A DNA stretch of 64,000 nucleotides, taken from assembly GCF_019492055.1 (NCBI RefSeq), contig NZ_JAICBX010000007.1, positions 62,001-126,000 of the forward strand, given 5' to 3'. Shown here one piece after another: positions 7,369 through 15,840 of this stretch (its first letter is position 1; each line of letters opens with the position of its first letter). The notes beneath the pieces were generated by a model that was not told where the DNA came from, did not search any database, and saw nothing but the letters and a program-made list of their open reading frames with translations. The position numbers were made by a program, and so were the translations under genes. The DNA is from Flavimaribacter sediminis (GTDB taxonomy: Bacteria; Pseudomonadota; Alphaproteobacteria; Rhizobiales; Rhizobiaceae).

Positions 7369-10300
7369 ATGTCTCAATTGATGCAGCACTCCGATACAGC
7401 CAGCAGTCAGCCCATGATTCTTTCCGGGCGCGGTGTCACCGCCGTGCTAGGGCCGACCAATACCGGCAAGACGCACTACGCTATTGAAAGAATGGTAGCG
7501 CACAAATCCGGCGTGATCGGTTTGCCCTTGCGGCTTCTGGCGAGGGAGGTCTACACCCGCATTGTTCAACGCGTCGGAGCAGACAAGGTCGCGCTGATCA
7601 CGGGTGAAGAAAAGATTTCCCCAAATGGCGCCGTCTATTCTGTCTGCACCGTCGAGGCGATGCCCAGGCAGACGGATGCGGCCTTTGTGGCGATCGACGA
7701 GGCGCAACTCGCCGGCGATCTCGAGCGGGGGCACATATTCACCGACCGCATTTTGCATCTGAGAGGTCGGGAGGAGACGCTGCTGCTTGGGGCGGCGACC
7801 ATACGGCCAATCCTGGAAAGGCTGCTTCCCGGTCTGACGGTCGTGTCGCGGCCGAGACTGTCGCATCTCGCCTATGCCGGTTCGAAAAAGATCACCCGAC
7901 TGCCACGCCGCAGCGCTGTCGTGGCGTTCTCCGCCGATGAGGTATACGCGATCGCCGAACTGATCCGGCGCCAGCGCGGCGGCGCGGCGGTTGTTCTCGG
8001 CGCGCTGAGCCCGCGCACCCGCAATGCCCAGGTGGCGCTCTACCAGGAAGGCGATGTCGAGTATCTGGTCGCCACCGACGCGATCGGCATGGGCCTCAAC
8101 CTCGACGTGGACCACGTCGCATTTGCGCAGGACAGCAAATTCGACGGGTTTCAGTATCGTAATCTTACTCCGGCGGAGATGGGTCAGATCGCCGGTCGCG
8201 CCGGCCGTCATATGCGCGACGGCACTTTTGGCGTCACGGGACGCGTCGCGCCCCTGGTCGATGAAACGGTCGAGAGGATCGAGAGCCACGAGTTTCCACC
8301 AGTCAAGCTGCTTCAGTGGCGCAGCAAGCGCCTTGATTTCGCTTCGCTGGACGCATTGCGCCAGTCGCTGGAGGCGACGCCGCCCGTGCCGGGTCTCACC
8401 CGGGCGTTGCCCGCGGTTGATCAGCACGCGCTGGAACGGTTGTCGCTGGATCCCGAGATTCGCGACATCGCTCGCGGCTCCGATCGGGTGGAATTGTTGT
8501 GGGATGTTTGTTCGTTGCCCGATTACCGGCGCATTACGCCCTTGCAGCATACCGACCTGATTGCGGCGATATACCGTGACATTGTTCGTCATGGGACCGT
8601 GAAGGAAGATTATCTGGCGGAGCAGGTGCGACGGGCGGACCAGACCGGCGGCGATATCGATACGTTGTCGGCGCGCATATCCCAGATCCGGACCTGGACT
8701 TATGTTTCACATCGGTCGCACTGGTTGGCGAATCCGTCACACTGGCAGGAAAAGACCCGGGAAATCGAAGATCGGTTGTCAGATGCACTGCATGAAAGGT
8801 TGACGAAACGCTTCGTTGATCGCAGGACATCTGTGCTCATGAAGCGGTTGAGAGAGAACGCGATGCTTGAAGCTGAAATTGGTGTCGATGGCGATGTATT
8901 CGTCGAAGGCCATCATGTGGGACAATTGTCGGGATTCCGGTTCACGCCGGATTCATCGGCTGAGGGCCCGGACCAGAAAGCCGTCTTGGCTGCGGCGCAG
9001 AAGTCGCTCGCCATCGAGTTCGAGGCAAGAGCCGCGCGCCTGCATGCATCCGGCAATCATGATTTCGCACTTGGCTCCGACGGCACGGTGCGATGGCTCG
9101 GCGATCCCGTTGCAAGGCTCGCTTCCAGCGACAGCATTCTCGCGCCGCGCATTATCCTGCTTGCCGATGACCAGCTTTCGGGCCAGGGGCGCGACGTGGT
9201 GACGGCGCGGATCGAACGCTTTGTGCACCATCACATCTCCACGATCCTGAAACCGCTCGACGACCTCGCAAAGGCCGAGGATCTTGAAGGCCTCGCCAAG
9301 GGCCTCGCCTTCCGTATCGTCGAGGGGCTGGGCGTTCTTTTCCGGCGTGACGTCGCCGACGACGTCAAGGCGCTTGATCAGGAGGCGCGCGGTTCGCTAC
9401 GGCGCTATGGCGTGCGGTTCGGGGCCTATCATGTTTTCATGCCTGCATTGCTCAAGCCGGCTCCGGCCGAGATCATCACCATGCTCTGGGCGCTGCGCAA
9501 TGAAGGGTTCGACAAGCCGGGATATGGAGAAATCGCGGCTGCTTTGGCTGCGGGCCGCACCTCGATCGTTACCGATGCTGAATATCAACGTGATTTCTAC
9601 CGGCTGGCGGGTTTCCGCTATCTCGGCAAGCGCGCAGTGCGCATCGACATTCTCGAGAGGCTGTCCGATCTCATTCGGCCGCTCCTGCAATGGAGCCCCG
9701 GAAACGGCGCTCCGCCGGAAGGCGCCTATGATGGGCGGCGCTTTACGACGACGCCGGCTATGCTGTCGATCCTGGGCGCCACGCCGGATGACATGGAAGA
9801 AATACTGAAAGGTCTCGGTTATCGGTCAGAGGCCGTCGAACCGGCGGTGGCCGCAGCGCACCTGGACGCGCTCCGGACGAAGGCGGCGCCCACGGTGGCC
9901 GAGGGCGAAAAGGCGAGCGAGGCTTCTACTGAGGCTGGACAGGAAGCTGGAACTGCCGAGAAGACGGAAGACAGTTCGACTAAGCCTTCCGCATCGGGGA
10001 CGGGAGTCGAGGCTAAGGTTGGCGAGGCGACTGAACACGACGGACAGCCGGCGGAAGCCGGCGCGACGGCGCAAGCGCCTGCCGAGACGCAAACAGCCAC
10101 GCCGGAGACGACTGCTGACGGGACTCAGGCTCCATCGGAGGATGCCGTCGAGGAAGAGCCGAAGCCGGTTTTGCTTTGGCGTCCGGCCGGCCGCAATGAG
10201 AACAAAGGTCATCGGCAGCATCGGCAGGGCAATCGTCAAAGACAGGGCGCCGGACGAGGCAAGGGTGACGACCGGAACCAGCCCAACCGTAACAGCAAAG

Positions 10301-10431
10301 GCAAGCCGGCGCGTCATGGCAAGAAGCATGGAGAACATGGAAAACCGCGCGCGCCGCGCAAGGAAAAGCCAATCGATCCGGATTCGCCTTTCGCCAAGCT
10401 TGCCGCGCTGAAGGAGCATATGAACAAGTAG
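7369..10431 (+). CDS. Suv3/HelY-type ATP-dependent RNA helicase
   Basis: A protein of 1,020 residues. The N-terminal helicase core has Walker A GPTNTGKT (residues 28-35), a DEAQ-type Walker B (IDEAQLAG), GAATIRP, ATDAIGMGLNLDVD and the motif VI QIAGRAGRH. This is the arrangement of mitochondrial Suv3 (SUPV3L1) and its alphaproteobacterial relatives, which unwind RNA during decay. The last 200 residues are of low complexity, first acidic (E, A, T rich) then basic (K, R, N, H rich), probably binding RNA. I use the ATG at 7369, since the TTG at 7345 lacks a ribosome site; the ATG at 7381 is also possible. The stop codon overlaps the start of the S4 gene by one base, so the two are translationally coupled. 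Confidence 0.85.
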   Translation: MSQLMQHSDTASSQPMILSGRGVTAVLGPTNTGKTHYAIERMVAHKSGVIGLPLRLLAREVYTRIVQRVGADKVALITGEEKISPNGAVYSVCTVEAMPRQTDAAFVAIDEAQLAGDLERGHIFTDRILHLRGREETLLLGAATIRPILERLLPGLTVVSRPRLSHLAYAGSKKITRLPRRSAVVAFSADEVYAIAELIRRQRGGAAVVLGALSPRTRNAQVALYQEGDVEYLVATDAIGMGLNLDVDHVAFAQDSKFDGFQYRNLTPAEMGQIAGRAGRHMRDGTFGVTGRVAPLVDETVERIESHEFPPVKLLQWRSKRLDFASLDALRQSLEATPPVPGLTRALPAVDQHALERLSLDPEIRDIARGSDRVELLWDVCSLPDYRRITPLQHTDLIAAIYRDIVRHGTVKEDYLAEQVRRADQTGGDIDTLSARISQIRTWTYVSHRSHWLANPSHWQEKTREIEDRLSDALHERLTKRFVDRRTSVLMKRLRENAMLEAEIGVDGDVFVEGHHVGQLSGFRFTPDSSAEGPDQKAVLAAAQKSLAIEFEARAARLHASGNHDFALGSDGTVRWLGDPVARLASSDSILAPRIILLADDQLSGQGRDVVTARIERFVHHHISTILKPLDDLAKAEDLEGLAKGLAFRIVEGLGVLFRRDVADDVKALDQEARGSLRRYGVRFGAYHVFMPALLKPAPAEIITMLWALRNEGFDKPGYGEIAAALAAGRTSIVTDAEYQRDFYRLAGFRYLGKRAVRIDILERLSDLIRPLLQWSPGNGAPPEGAYDGRRFTTTPAMLSILGATPDDMEEILKGLGYRSEAVEPAVAAAHLDALRTKAAPTVAEGEKASEASTEAGQEAGTAEKTEDSSTKPSASGTGVEAKVGEATEHDGQPAEAGATAQAPAETQTATPETTADGTQAPSEDAVEEEPKPVLLWRPAGRNENKGHRQHRQGNRQRQGAGRGKGDDRNQPNRNSKGKPARHGKKHGEHGKPRAPRKEKPIDPDSPFAKLAALKEHMNK

Positions 10432-10817
10432 TGCGCGCCTCGCAGAGGATCGACAAGTGGTTGTTTTATGCGCGTGTCCTCAAATCACGCTCGCTGGCGG
10501 CGAAACTCGTCCAGAAGGGCCGGGTGCGCGTCAATGGCGACAAGATCGACAGAGCGAGCCGCATGATCGTTGCGGGCGATGTGCTGACTATAACACTGGA
10601 CCGCGTCATCAAAGTCCTGGAGGTGGTGGATCCGGGAACGCGCCGTGGTCCCTACGAGGAAGCTCGTCAGCTCTATCGTGATATTTCACCCGAGCCGTCT
10701 CCCAAAGAATACAAGGCGCCTGGCGCCATGGTTCCGTTACGGGAAGCCGGAAGCGGTCGGCCGACGAAACGCGATCGACGCCAGATCGATCGATGGAAGG
10801 CGCTGACGGACGAATAG
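10431..10817 (+). CDS. hslR: S4-domain RNA-binding protein, Hsp15/HslR family
   Basis: 128 residues with a single S4 domain at the N terminus (RIDKWLFYARVLKSRSLAAKLV... GRVRVNG) and a basic tail with KRDRRQIDRWK. Hsp15 proteins recognise free 50S subunits carrying nascent chains and help recycle stalled ribosomes. The GTG start overlaps the helicase stop by one base, which fits translational coupling and makes a ribosome site unnecessary. The gene order helicase-hslR-fdxA-carD recurs in rhizobia as far as I know. Assignment to HslR rather than another S4 protein is likely but not certain. Confidence 0.82.
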   Translation: MRASQRIDKWLFYARVLKSRSLAAKLVQKGRVRVNGDKIDRASRMIVAGDVLTITLDRVIKVLEVVDPGTRRGPYEEARQLYRDISPEPSPKEYKAPGAMVPLREAGSGRPTKRDRRQIDRWKALTDE

Positions 10818-11043
10818 GCTCGGGCCGGGTATTCTTGGCGCCGGTTTTACTGACCGGTCTTTGCTTGTGCGAAACGTTCCCTTAAATGGCGCAGAAACAG
10901 AAGAATTTTTCTGGAGCCCGGCGGCAAAAGGGTGAGACTGCGCTGCGTGCGGAAATCGCACACTTGCCAATGCAAAACAGACTCGCTACCTGAACCGGGA
11001 AAAATTTGTTCGCGGTTCTACGCGGGCGTCACCGGAGCTTTTC

Positions 11044-11382
11044 ATGACCTACATCGTCACCGACAACTGCATCAAATGCAAATATACCGATTGCGTAGAG
11101 GTGTGTCCGGTGGACTGTTTTTATGAAGGCGAAAACATGCTCGTCATCCATCCTGACGAGTGCATCGACTGTGGCGTATGCGAACCGGAATGCCCTGCGG
11201 AAGCCATAAAACCGGACACTGAGCCGGGTCTCGAGAAGTGGCTGCAGATCAATACCGAATTTGCCGAAAAATGGCCCAACATTACCATCAAGAAGGATTC
11301 TCCGGCGGATGCCGAGGAATTCGATGGAAAGGACGGCAAGTACGAACAATATTTTTCTCCGGAGCCTGGTCAAGGCGATTGA
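11044..11382 (+). CDS. fdxA: 7Fe ferredoxin FdxA ([3Fe-4S][4Fe-4S])
   Basis: 112 residues with cysteines at 9, 12, 17, 21, 25, 40, 43, 46 and 50. By position C9, C17 and C50 match the 3Fe ligands of Azotobacter ferredoxin I, and C21, C40, C43 and C46 the 4Fe ligands, with C12 and C25 as the usual extra cysteines. The C-terminal half is the longer extension of FdxA proteins ([16 protein letters not shown]). It acts as a low-potential electron carrier in the cytoplasm; its partner here is unknown. GGAGCTTTTC precedes the ATG. A 226-base gap upstream suggests an own promoter. Confidence 0.95.
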   Translation: MTYIVTDNCIKCKYTDCVEVCPVDCFYEGENMLVIHPDECIDCGVCEPECPAEAIKPDTEPGLEKWLQINTEFAEKWPNITIKKDSPADAEEFDGKDGKYEQYFSPEPGQGD

Positions 11383-11768
11383 GGCCAGCCTGTCGTATGC
11401 GTTTGAAAAAATTAACTGGTGAAGTACCGGGCGGCGGGCGGTATTTACCAAGAATCGACTGATGCAGGCTGCGACATTGTGCGCCTGCGGCAAATTGTTG
11501 AAATTTGCGCTTCTTTATGCTACATATGTGAAACTGACCGAAGGCGGACGTACGAATTCGCCTTGATTGCCATAACTACGGAAGTGCAACCCCACATATC
11601 CTCATGATTGCAACAGCAGTGTGCATGGATTGCTGGAGGTTGGATTGTTGTGGACGATCCCAGCCAGGATTGTTGAAGCCGCGGCCCAGCGGGGCGCCCC
11701 TTCGCATGTGACGGCCAGTACCCAACCCCGAATGTTTCCGGGGCAGTAACAGGGAGTATATAGAGCGG
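11383..11768. other. Intergenic region upstream of carD
   Basis: About 390 bases with no coding frame that I can support. The only structured element seen is an imperfect GC hairpin at about 11734-11751 (CCCCG pairing with CGGGG, one bulged base) shortly before carD. It may form part of a 5' leader. Nothing else is recognised. Confidence 0.4.
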
Positions 11769-12350
11769 ATGACAACGCAACAGAAGAAGCCTGGACAGCG
11801 CCAGGGTTTCAAGACCAACGAATACATCGTTTACCCTGCCCATGGTGTTGGCCAGATCGTCGCAATCGAGGAACAGGAAGTCGCCGGGCACAAGCTTGAG
11901 CTCTTCGTCATCGATTTTGACAAGGACAAGATGCGCCTGAAGGTGCCCGTCGCCAAGGCGTCCTCAATCGGCATGCGCAAGCTCGCCGAGACCGATTTTG
12001 TCGATCGCGCATTGAAGGTGGTGCAGGGCCGCGCCCGCATCAAACGCACCATGTGGTCGCGGCGTGCGCAGGAGTATGACGCGAAAATCAACTCCGGCGA
12101 CCTGATTTCCATCGCCGAGGTCGTTCGCGACCTGTATCGCGCTGAAAATCAACCGGAACAGTCCTATTCGGAGCGCCAGCTTTATGAAGCGGCCCTCGAT
12201 CGAATGGCGCGTGAAATCGCAGCGGTGAACAAGCTTTCGGAAACCGAGGCGGTCCGGCTTATCGAGACCAATCTCAACAAGGGACCGAAGCGCGGCAAGG
12301 CGGCCGAAGATGAAGCCGCCGAAGAGGATGAACAGGAAGCAGCCGCCTGA
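11769..12350 (+). CDS. carD: CarD/CdnL-family RNA polymerase-binding regulator
   Basis: 193 residues. Residues about 18-75 form the RNA-polymerase-interaction (Tudor-like) domain (EYIVYPAHGVGQIV ... LFVIDFDKDKMRLKVP). The rest is the helical DNA-contacting domain with the conserved RRAQEYDAKINSGDLI and ENQPEQSYSERQLYEAALDR. CdnL proteins bind the polymerase beta subunit and stabilise open complexes at housekeeping promoters, including rRNA promoters. The C terminus is acidic. The ribosome site before the ATG is unclear (AGGGA 13 bases away). A perfect dyad and a strong terminator follow, so transcription ends here before rpoH2. Confidence 0.95.
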   Translation: MTTQQKKPGQRQGFKTNEYIVYPAHGVGQIVAIEEQEVAGHKLELFVIDFDKDKMRLKVPVAKASSIGMRKLAETDFVDRALKVVQGRARIKRTMWSRRAQEYDAKINSGDLISIAEVVRDLYRAENQPEQSYSERQLYEAALDRMAREIAAVNKLSETEAVRLIETNLNKGPKRGKAAEDEAAEEDEQEAAA

Positions 12351-12358
12351 TCAGGCTG

Positions 12359-12378
12359 CTATCACTTGAATGTGATAG
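12359..12378. repeat. Inverted repeat just after carD
   Basis: CTATCAC-TTGAAT-GTGATAG, a perfect 7-bp dyad starting nine bases after the carD stop. It may be a 3' stabilising hairpin or a protein-binding site. No T-run follows. Confidence 0.5.
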
Positions 12379-12418
12379 TATCTGGAATATCGGCTCAACC
12401 CTAGGAAATCGCTGAAGA

Positions 12419-12441
12419 AGCCGGCTTTTGCCGGCTTTTTT
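12419..12441 (+). terminator. Rho-independent terminator of carD
   Basis: AGCCGGC-TTTT-GCCGGCT followed by a run of T; perfect 7-bp stem, 4-base loop. It separates carD from rpoH2. Confidence 0.9.
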
Positions 12442-12518
12442 GCGTTGCAGCACACGTCTTGCATATTCGGGATCGATTGGTTCCAAATAGTGAACGCTGC
12501 GTTTTCTTGCATGGCGAG

Positions 12519-12544
12519 TGAACCGATCCCAAGATACGCGCGTT
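12519..12544 (+). promoter_or_regulatory. Candidate EcfG-type (general stress sigma) promoter of rpoH2
   Basis: TGAAC, a 17-base spacer, then CGTT. This differs by one base from the alphaproteobacterial EcfG consensus (GGAAC, about 16-17 bases, CGTT). It lies about 93 bases before the rpoH2 ATG. Control of rpoH2 by the general stress sigma factor is reported in rhizobia; here it is inferred. Confidence 0.45.
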
Positions 12545-12636
12545 AGACATTGAGTGTGCTAGGGCCCACGAGAAGTAACGCATCAATGTCGATTTCCCCA
12601 GGCCGAACAGTGGGCGTTGGCCGCATTTGGGAGAAC

Positions 12637-13500
12637 ATGATGGACGATAGTCGTGTTCGTCAGACTATGATCAAGGCCGCGATGGCGGCTCCCTATCTCG
12701 AAAGGGAAGAAGAGCATGAGCTTGCGGTTCTCTGGAAGGAAGATCGCAACCAGGACGCCCTTAATCGAATTACCATGGCCCATATGAGATTGGTTATTTC
12801 GATGGCGGCCCGCTTCCGCAATTTCGGGCTGCCGATGAACGACCTGATCCAGGAAGGGCATGTTGGCCTGCTTGAAGCCGCCGCCCGTTTTGATCCCGAT
12901 CGCGAAGTTCGCTTCTCGACCTATGCGACATGGTGGATTCGCGCCTCGATACAGGACTATATCCTGCGCAACTGGTCTATCGTGCGTGGCGGCACCAGCT
13001 CCGCTCAAAAGGCGTTATTCTTCAATTTGAGACGTTTGCGCGCTAAATTGTGGCAAACAAACGAATCCGGAATGGACAGTTCGATTCACAGTGAGATCGC
13101 ACTTGCGGTCGGTGTGAATGTCAGGGACGTCGCGACGATGGACGCGCGTCTTTCGGGTTCGGATATGTCACTTAATGCGCCTATATCCGATTCCGAGAAC
13201 CAGGGCGCCGACAGAATAGACTATCTGGAAAGCGACGAACCTCTGCCGGATGAGCAGGTCAGTTCAATAATTGATGACGAGAGAAGGTCGCAGTGGATCG
13301 AAGCAGCGCTTGAAACGCTCAATCCCCGCGAAATTCGGATCATAAGGGAAAGACGGCTGAGCGAGGACGGCGCCACGCTGGAATCCCTTGGAACGAGTTT
13401 GGGTATTTCGAAGGAGCGCGTAAGGCAGATCGAAAACAGAGCGCTTCAGAAGTTGAAAACCGCCCTTGAAAAGGACGCTCCCGCCATAGCGACCATGTAA
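12637..13500 (+). CDS. rpoH2: RNA polymerase sigma factor RpoH2 (sigma-32 family)
   Basis: 287 residues from the ATG at 12637, which has GGGAGA four bases upstream; upstream in-frame GTG and ATG codons would add a tail not found in relatives. Region 2 is intact (LIQEGHVGLLEAAARF, RFSTYATWWIRASIQDYIL) as is the RpoH-box-like RNWSIVRGGTSSAQKALFFNLRRLR. Region 4 ends with SKERVRQIENRALQKLK. The wording of the RpoH box and the position after carD match rhizobial RpoH2, which serves stress responses beyond heat shock (oxidative, photo-oxidative). A candidate EcfG promoter lies upstream. It converges with the M48 protease gene, 15 bases apart. Confidence 0.92.
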   Translation: MMDDSRVRQTMIKAAMAAPYLEREEEHELAVLWKEDRNQDALNRITMAHMRLVISMAARFRNFGLPMNDLIQEGHVGLLEAAARFDPDREVRFSTYATWWIRASIQDYILRNWSIVRGGTSSAQKALFFNLRRLRAKLWQTNESGMDSSIHSEIALAVGVNVRDVATMDARLSGSDMSLNAPISDSENQGADRIDYLESDEPLPDEQVSSIIDDERRSQWIEAALETLNPREIRIIRERRLSEDGATLESLGTSLGISKERVRQIENRALQKLKTALEKDAPAIATM

Positions 13501-13515
13501 TCGGGGGAGTGCGTC

Positions 13516-14973
13516 TCAGCGTTGGTCAGTGACCAGTTTCACCTTTTCGCCCACGGACACTGTTTCTCCGCTGGATAGCGAGTTCAAGAGCTGGAAAAGC
13601 TCCAGTTTTCGACGTGTTCCCTGGTTACGTTCTGCGAGCGAAGCTATCGTATCCCCCGGCCTCACGGTTGCGATGCGGATGCGCAGCGGATGCAGAGACG
13701 CTATTTCGGAAGAGGACATTTTGCTGAATGACGACGTGACGATGCGGGCCGCCGCGTCCAGATTGCTGCTGCCAACGGGCGCAGCGGTCAGCAGTCTGTA
13801 GATCCGGTTGCCTACCCGGATTACCGTGACGTCGAATTCCCAGGTATCCGCGACAGCTTTCGCTGAGGCAGCCTCTAGCCCATTTATCCGGAGAGGTCTG
13901 ACGCTCGACGGATCAAGGCCACTGACCCAGCCGCTGGTTATGTAACGCGTCAGAGGCGTGCGGTTTTTGTCCGAAACGCCGTCGAAACGGATTGCGATGT
14001 CGCCGGGTCCGGTCGCGAGAACAGCCTCGGCCGTATTGTCGATCTGAAAACCCTGTGGAACGCTGAAGCGGATGCCAAGGACCGGATGCAGGAATGTATT
14101 CCCCCGCACATAGCCCTGTTTTGGACTATCGCCATAAAGCAGGCCGTCAATAGCCCTCAGATATTTGTCCTGATCACGCGTGCCGACGCCTGGCTGTCCG
14201 AACGCGCGCGCATGTCGGTAGGCGAGTTCGCGACGCTTCGGGGCATCAGGATGGCTCGACAGAAAATCGAGACTCGGGTCGAGATCTTCGACATTGTTCT
14301 GGTAGCGGCTGTAGGCGTCCATGGTTTCAAGAAAGCGCGCGGCCGCGTAGGGGTCGAATCCGGCCTCACCGAGCATACGAACGCCGATAACATCAGCCTC
14401 CAGCTCCTGTTGTCTGGAAAAGGCTGCAAGCCTGAGCTTTCCACGGGCTTCGACCTGTTCGCCAGTCATTTCACCTGAAAGTACTTCCGTTGCGACACGA
14501 TTTGCAATCTGTTCGGCTTCCTCGGCGCGCTTGCGAAGAAGACCGTGATTGGCAGTGACATGCGCCATCTCGTGCGCGATAACGGCCGCCACCTCCGATG
14601 AATCGTCAGCAAGCGCCAGCAAGCCTCTCGTCACATAAAGATATCCGCCCGGCAAGGCGAAGGCGTTGACCGCTGGCGAGTCAAGAATCGTGATTCGATA
14701 AGACTGCTTCGGATTTTCCGATACGAGAGTCAAAGCGCCGACGATACGCGCCAGTTGTCGCTCCACCTTCGGATCGTTGTACTCGCCGCCATAATTGGCG
14801 AGGATCCGCGGGTGTTCGCTTGCGCCAAGCCTGGCTCGCGGATCGTCATCGTTCTGCAGGGTTCCCGGTGTTGACCCGGCGCCAGGCGGATAGGTTTCGT
14901 TGAGGAGCGTTTGACATCCAGCAAGCATAAAAAGCGCGACAAGACAGAAGACACGCGCGAGCAAGCCCGGCAT
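13516..14973 (-). CDS. M48-family zinc metalloprotease lipoprotein with LysM-like tail
   Basis: 485 residues. The N terminus has a lipoprotein signal ending in the lipobox LAGC (Cys at about 20), so the protein is membrane tethered on the periplasmic side. The M48 catalytic motif HEMAH appears at about residue 137, with the third ligand in QELEADVIG. The last 50 residues (TVRPGDTIASLAERN ... VSVGEKVKLV) look like a LysM peptidoglycan-binding motif. It resembles BepA/YfgC, which repairs or degrades misassembled outer-membrane proteins. It is downstream of thiBPQ on the same strand after 144 bases and convergent with rpoH2. Confidence 0.88.
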   Translation of the reverse strand: MPGLLARVFCLVALFMLAGCQTLLNETYPPGAGSTPGTLQNDDDPRARLGASEHPRILANYGGEYNDPKVERQLARIVGALTLVSENPKQSYRITILDSPAVNAFALPGGYLYVTRGLLALADDSSEVAAVIAHEMAHVTANHGLLRKRAEEAEQIANRVATEVLSGEMTGEQVEARGKLRLAAFSRQQELEADVIGVRMLGEAGFDPYAAARFLETMDAYSRYQNNVEDLDPSLDFLSSHPDAPKRRELAYRHARAFGQPGVGTRDQDKYLRAIDGLLYGDSPKQGYVRGNTFLHPVLGIRFSVPQGFQIDNTAEAVLATGPGDIAIRFDGVSDKNRTPLTRYITSGWVSGLDPSSVRPLRINGLEAASAKAVADTWEFDVTVIRVGNRIYRLLTAAPVGSSNLDAAARIVTSSFSKMSSSEIASLHPLRIRIATVRPGDTIASLAERNQGTRRKLELFQLLNSLSSGETVSVGEKVKLVTDQR

Positions 14974-15117
14974 GCCTGGTGATGCTGCATTCCCGCATGA
15001 TCGGATGTTCGAGACCGATACGAAGGAATTGTCTTTGGGTGCGCTTGGAATCTGCTACGCCTCGTATTTGCCCGCACTGATTTCTAGTACATTAAATGTG
15101 GCTCCGGTAGTCCCGGG

Positions 15118-15840
15118 TCATCTATCTTTTTCACCCATATAGGCCTGAAGGCCAGGAATGTCTTGCCGACCCGAGAAACCTGTCGCAGAACCCTGTCCCG
15201 CGATTCTGCGCTGATCGACGAAAACGAACTCGTCGGCGAACTGTTCCGCTTCGTCCGGCTGATGGGTGACGACAGCGACCGTCATACCTGTTTCCTGCTG
15301 CAAGGCGCGAATAAGCGCCAGCATGTCGCTTCGAAGTCCGGGCCCCAGCGCCGCGAAGGGTTCATCAAGCAGCAGCGCCGGACGCTGGCGTACGAGCACA
15401 CGGGCAAGCGCGACACGCTGGCGTTCTCCTCCCGACAACATGCCTGGCTTGCGATCCGCATAGCCGGCTAGCCCCACTCGTTCCAGGGCGTCGTCAACAA
15501 TGTTCTCACCGGCGCCGCGATGTGTTTTGCGGTCAAGGCCAATCGAGACATTGCGGCGCACGGACAGGTGGGCAAAGAGATTGTTGTCCTGGAAGACCAT
15601 TGTCACCGGTCTTTCCGCAGGCGACAGGGAAGTTACGTCCTCTCGATCGATCAGGATGCGACCGCTGTCAGGTATTTCGAAACCTGCGATGAGATTGAGA
15701 ATGGTGGATTTGCCCGAACCGGATGGTCCGATGATCGCCGTTGTTACGCCGCCGGAGAACGTCACGTCGAATAGCATCGGCGCCGAACCATAATCGAACT
15801 GCACCTTTTCGAGCGCAATATCTGGTCCGGCCGTCATCAT
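15118..15840 (-). CDS. thiQ: Thiamine ABC transporter ATP-binding protein ThiQ
   Basis: 240 residues with Walker A GPSGSGKST, the signature LSGGERQRVALAR, Walker B PALLLDEPFAALG and the switch His in VVTHQPDEAEQF. It energises thiamine/TPP uptake with ThiB and ThiP. Its ATG overlaps the thiP stop by four bases (ATGA), so the two are translationally coupled. The operon is headed by a TPP riboswitch. Confidence 0.92.
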   Translation of the reverse strand: MMTAGPDIALEKVQFDYGSAPMLFDVTFSGGVTTAIIGPSGSGKSTILNLIAGFEIPDSGRILIDREDVTSLSPAERPVTMVFQDNNLFAHLSVRRNVSIGLDRKTHRGAGENIVDDALERVGLAGYADRKPGMLSGGERQRVALARVLVRQRPALLLDEPFAALGPGLRSDMLALIRALQQETGMTVAVVTHQPDEAEQFADEFVFVDQRRIAGQGSATGFSGRQDIPGLQAYMGEKDR

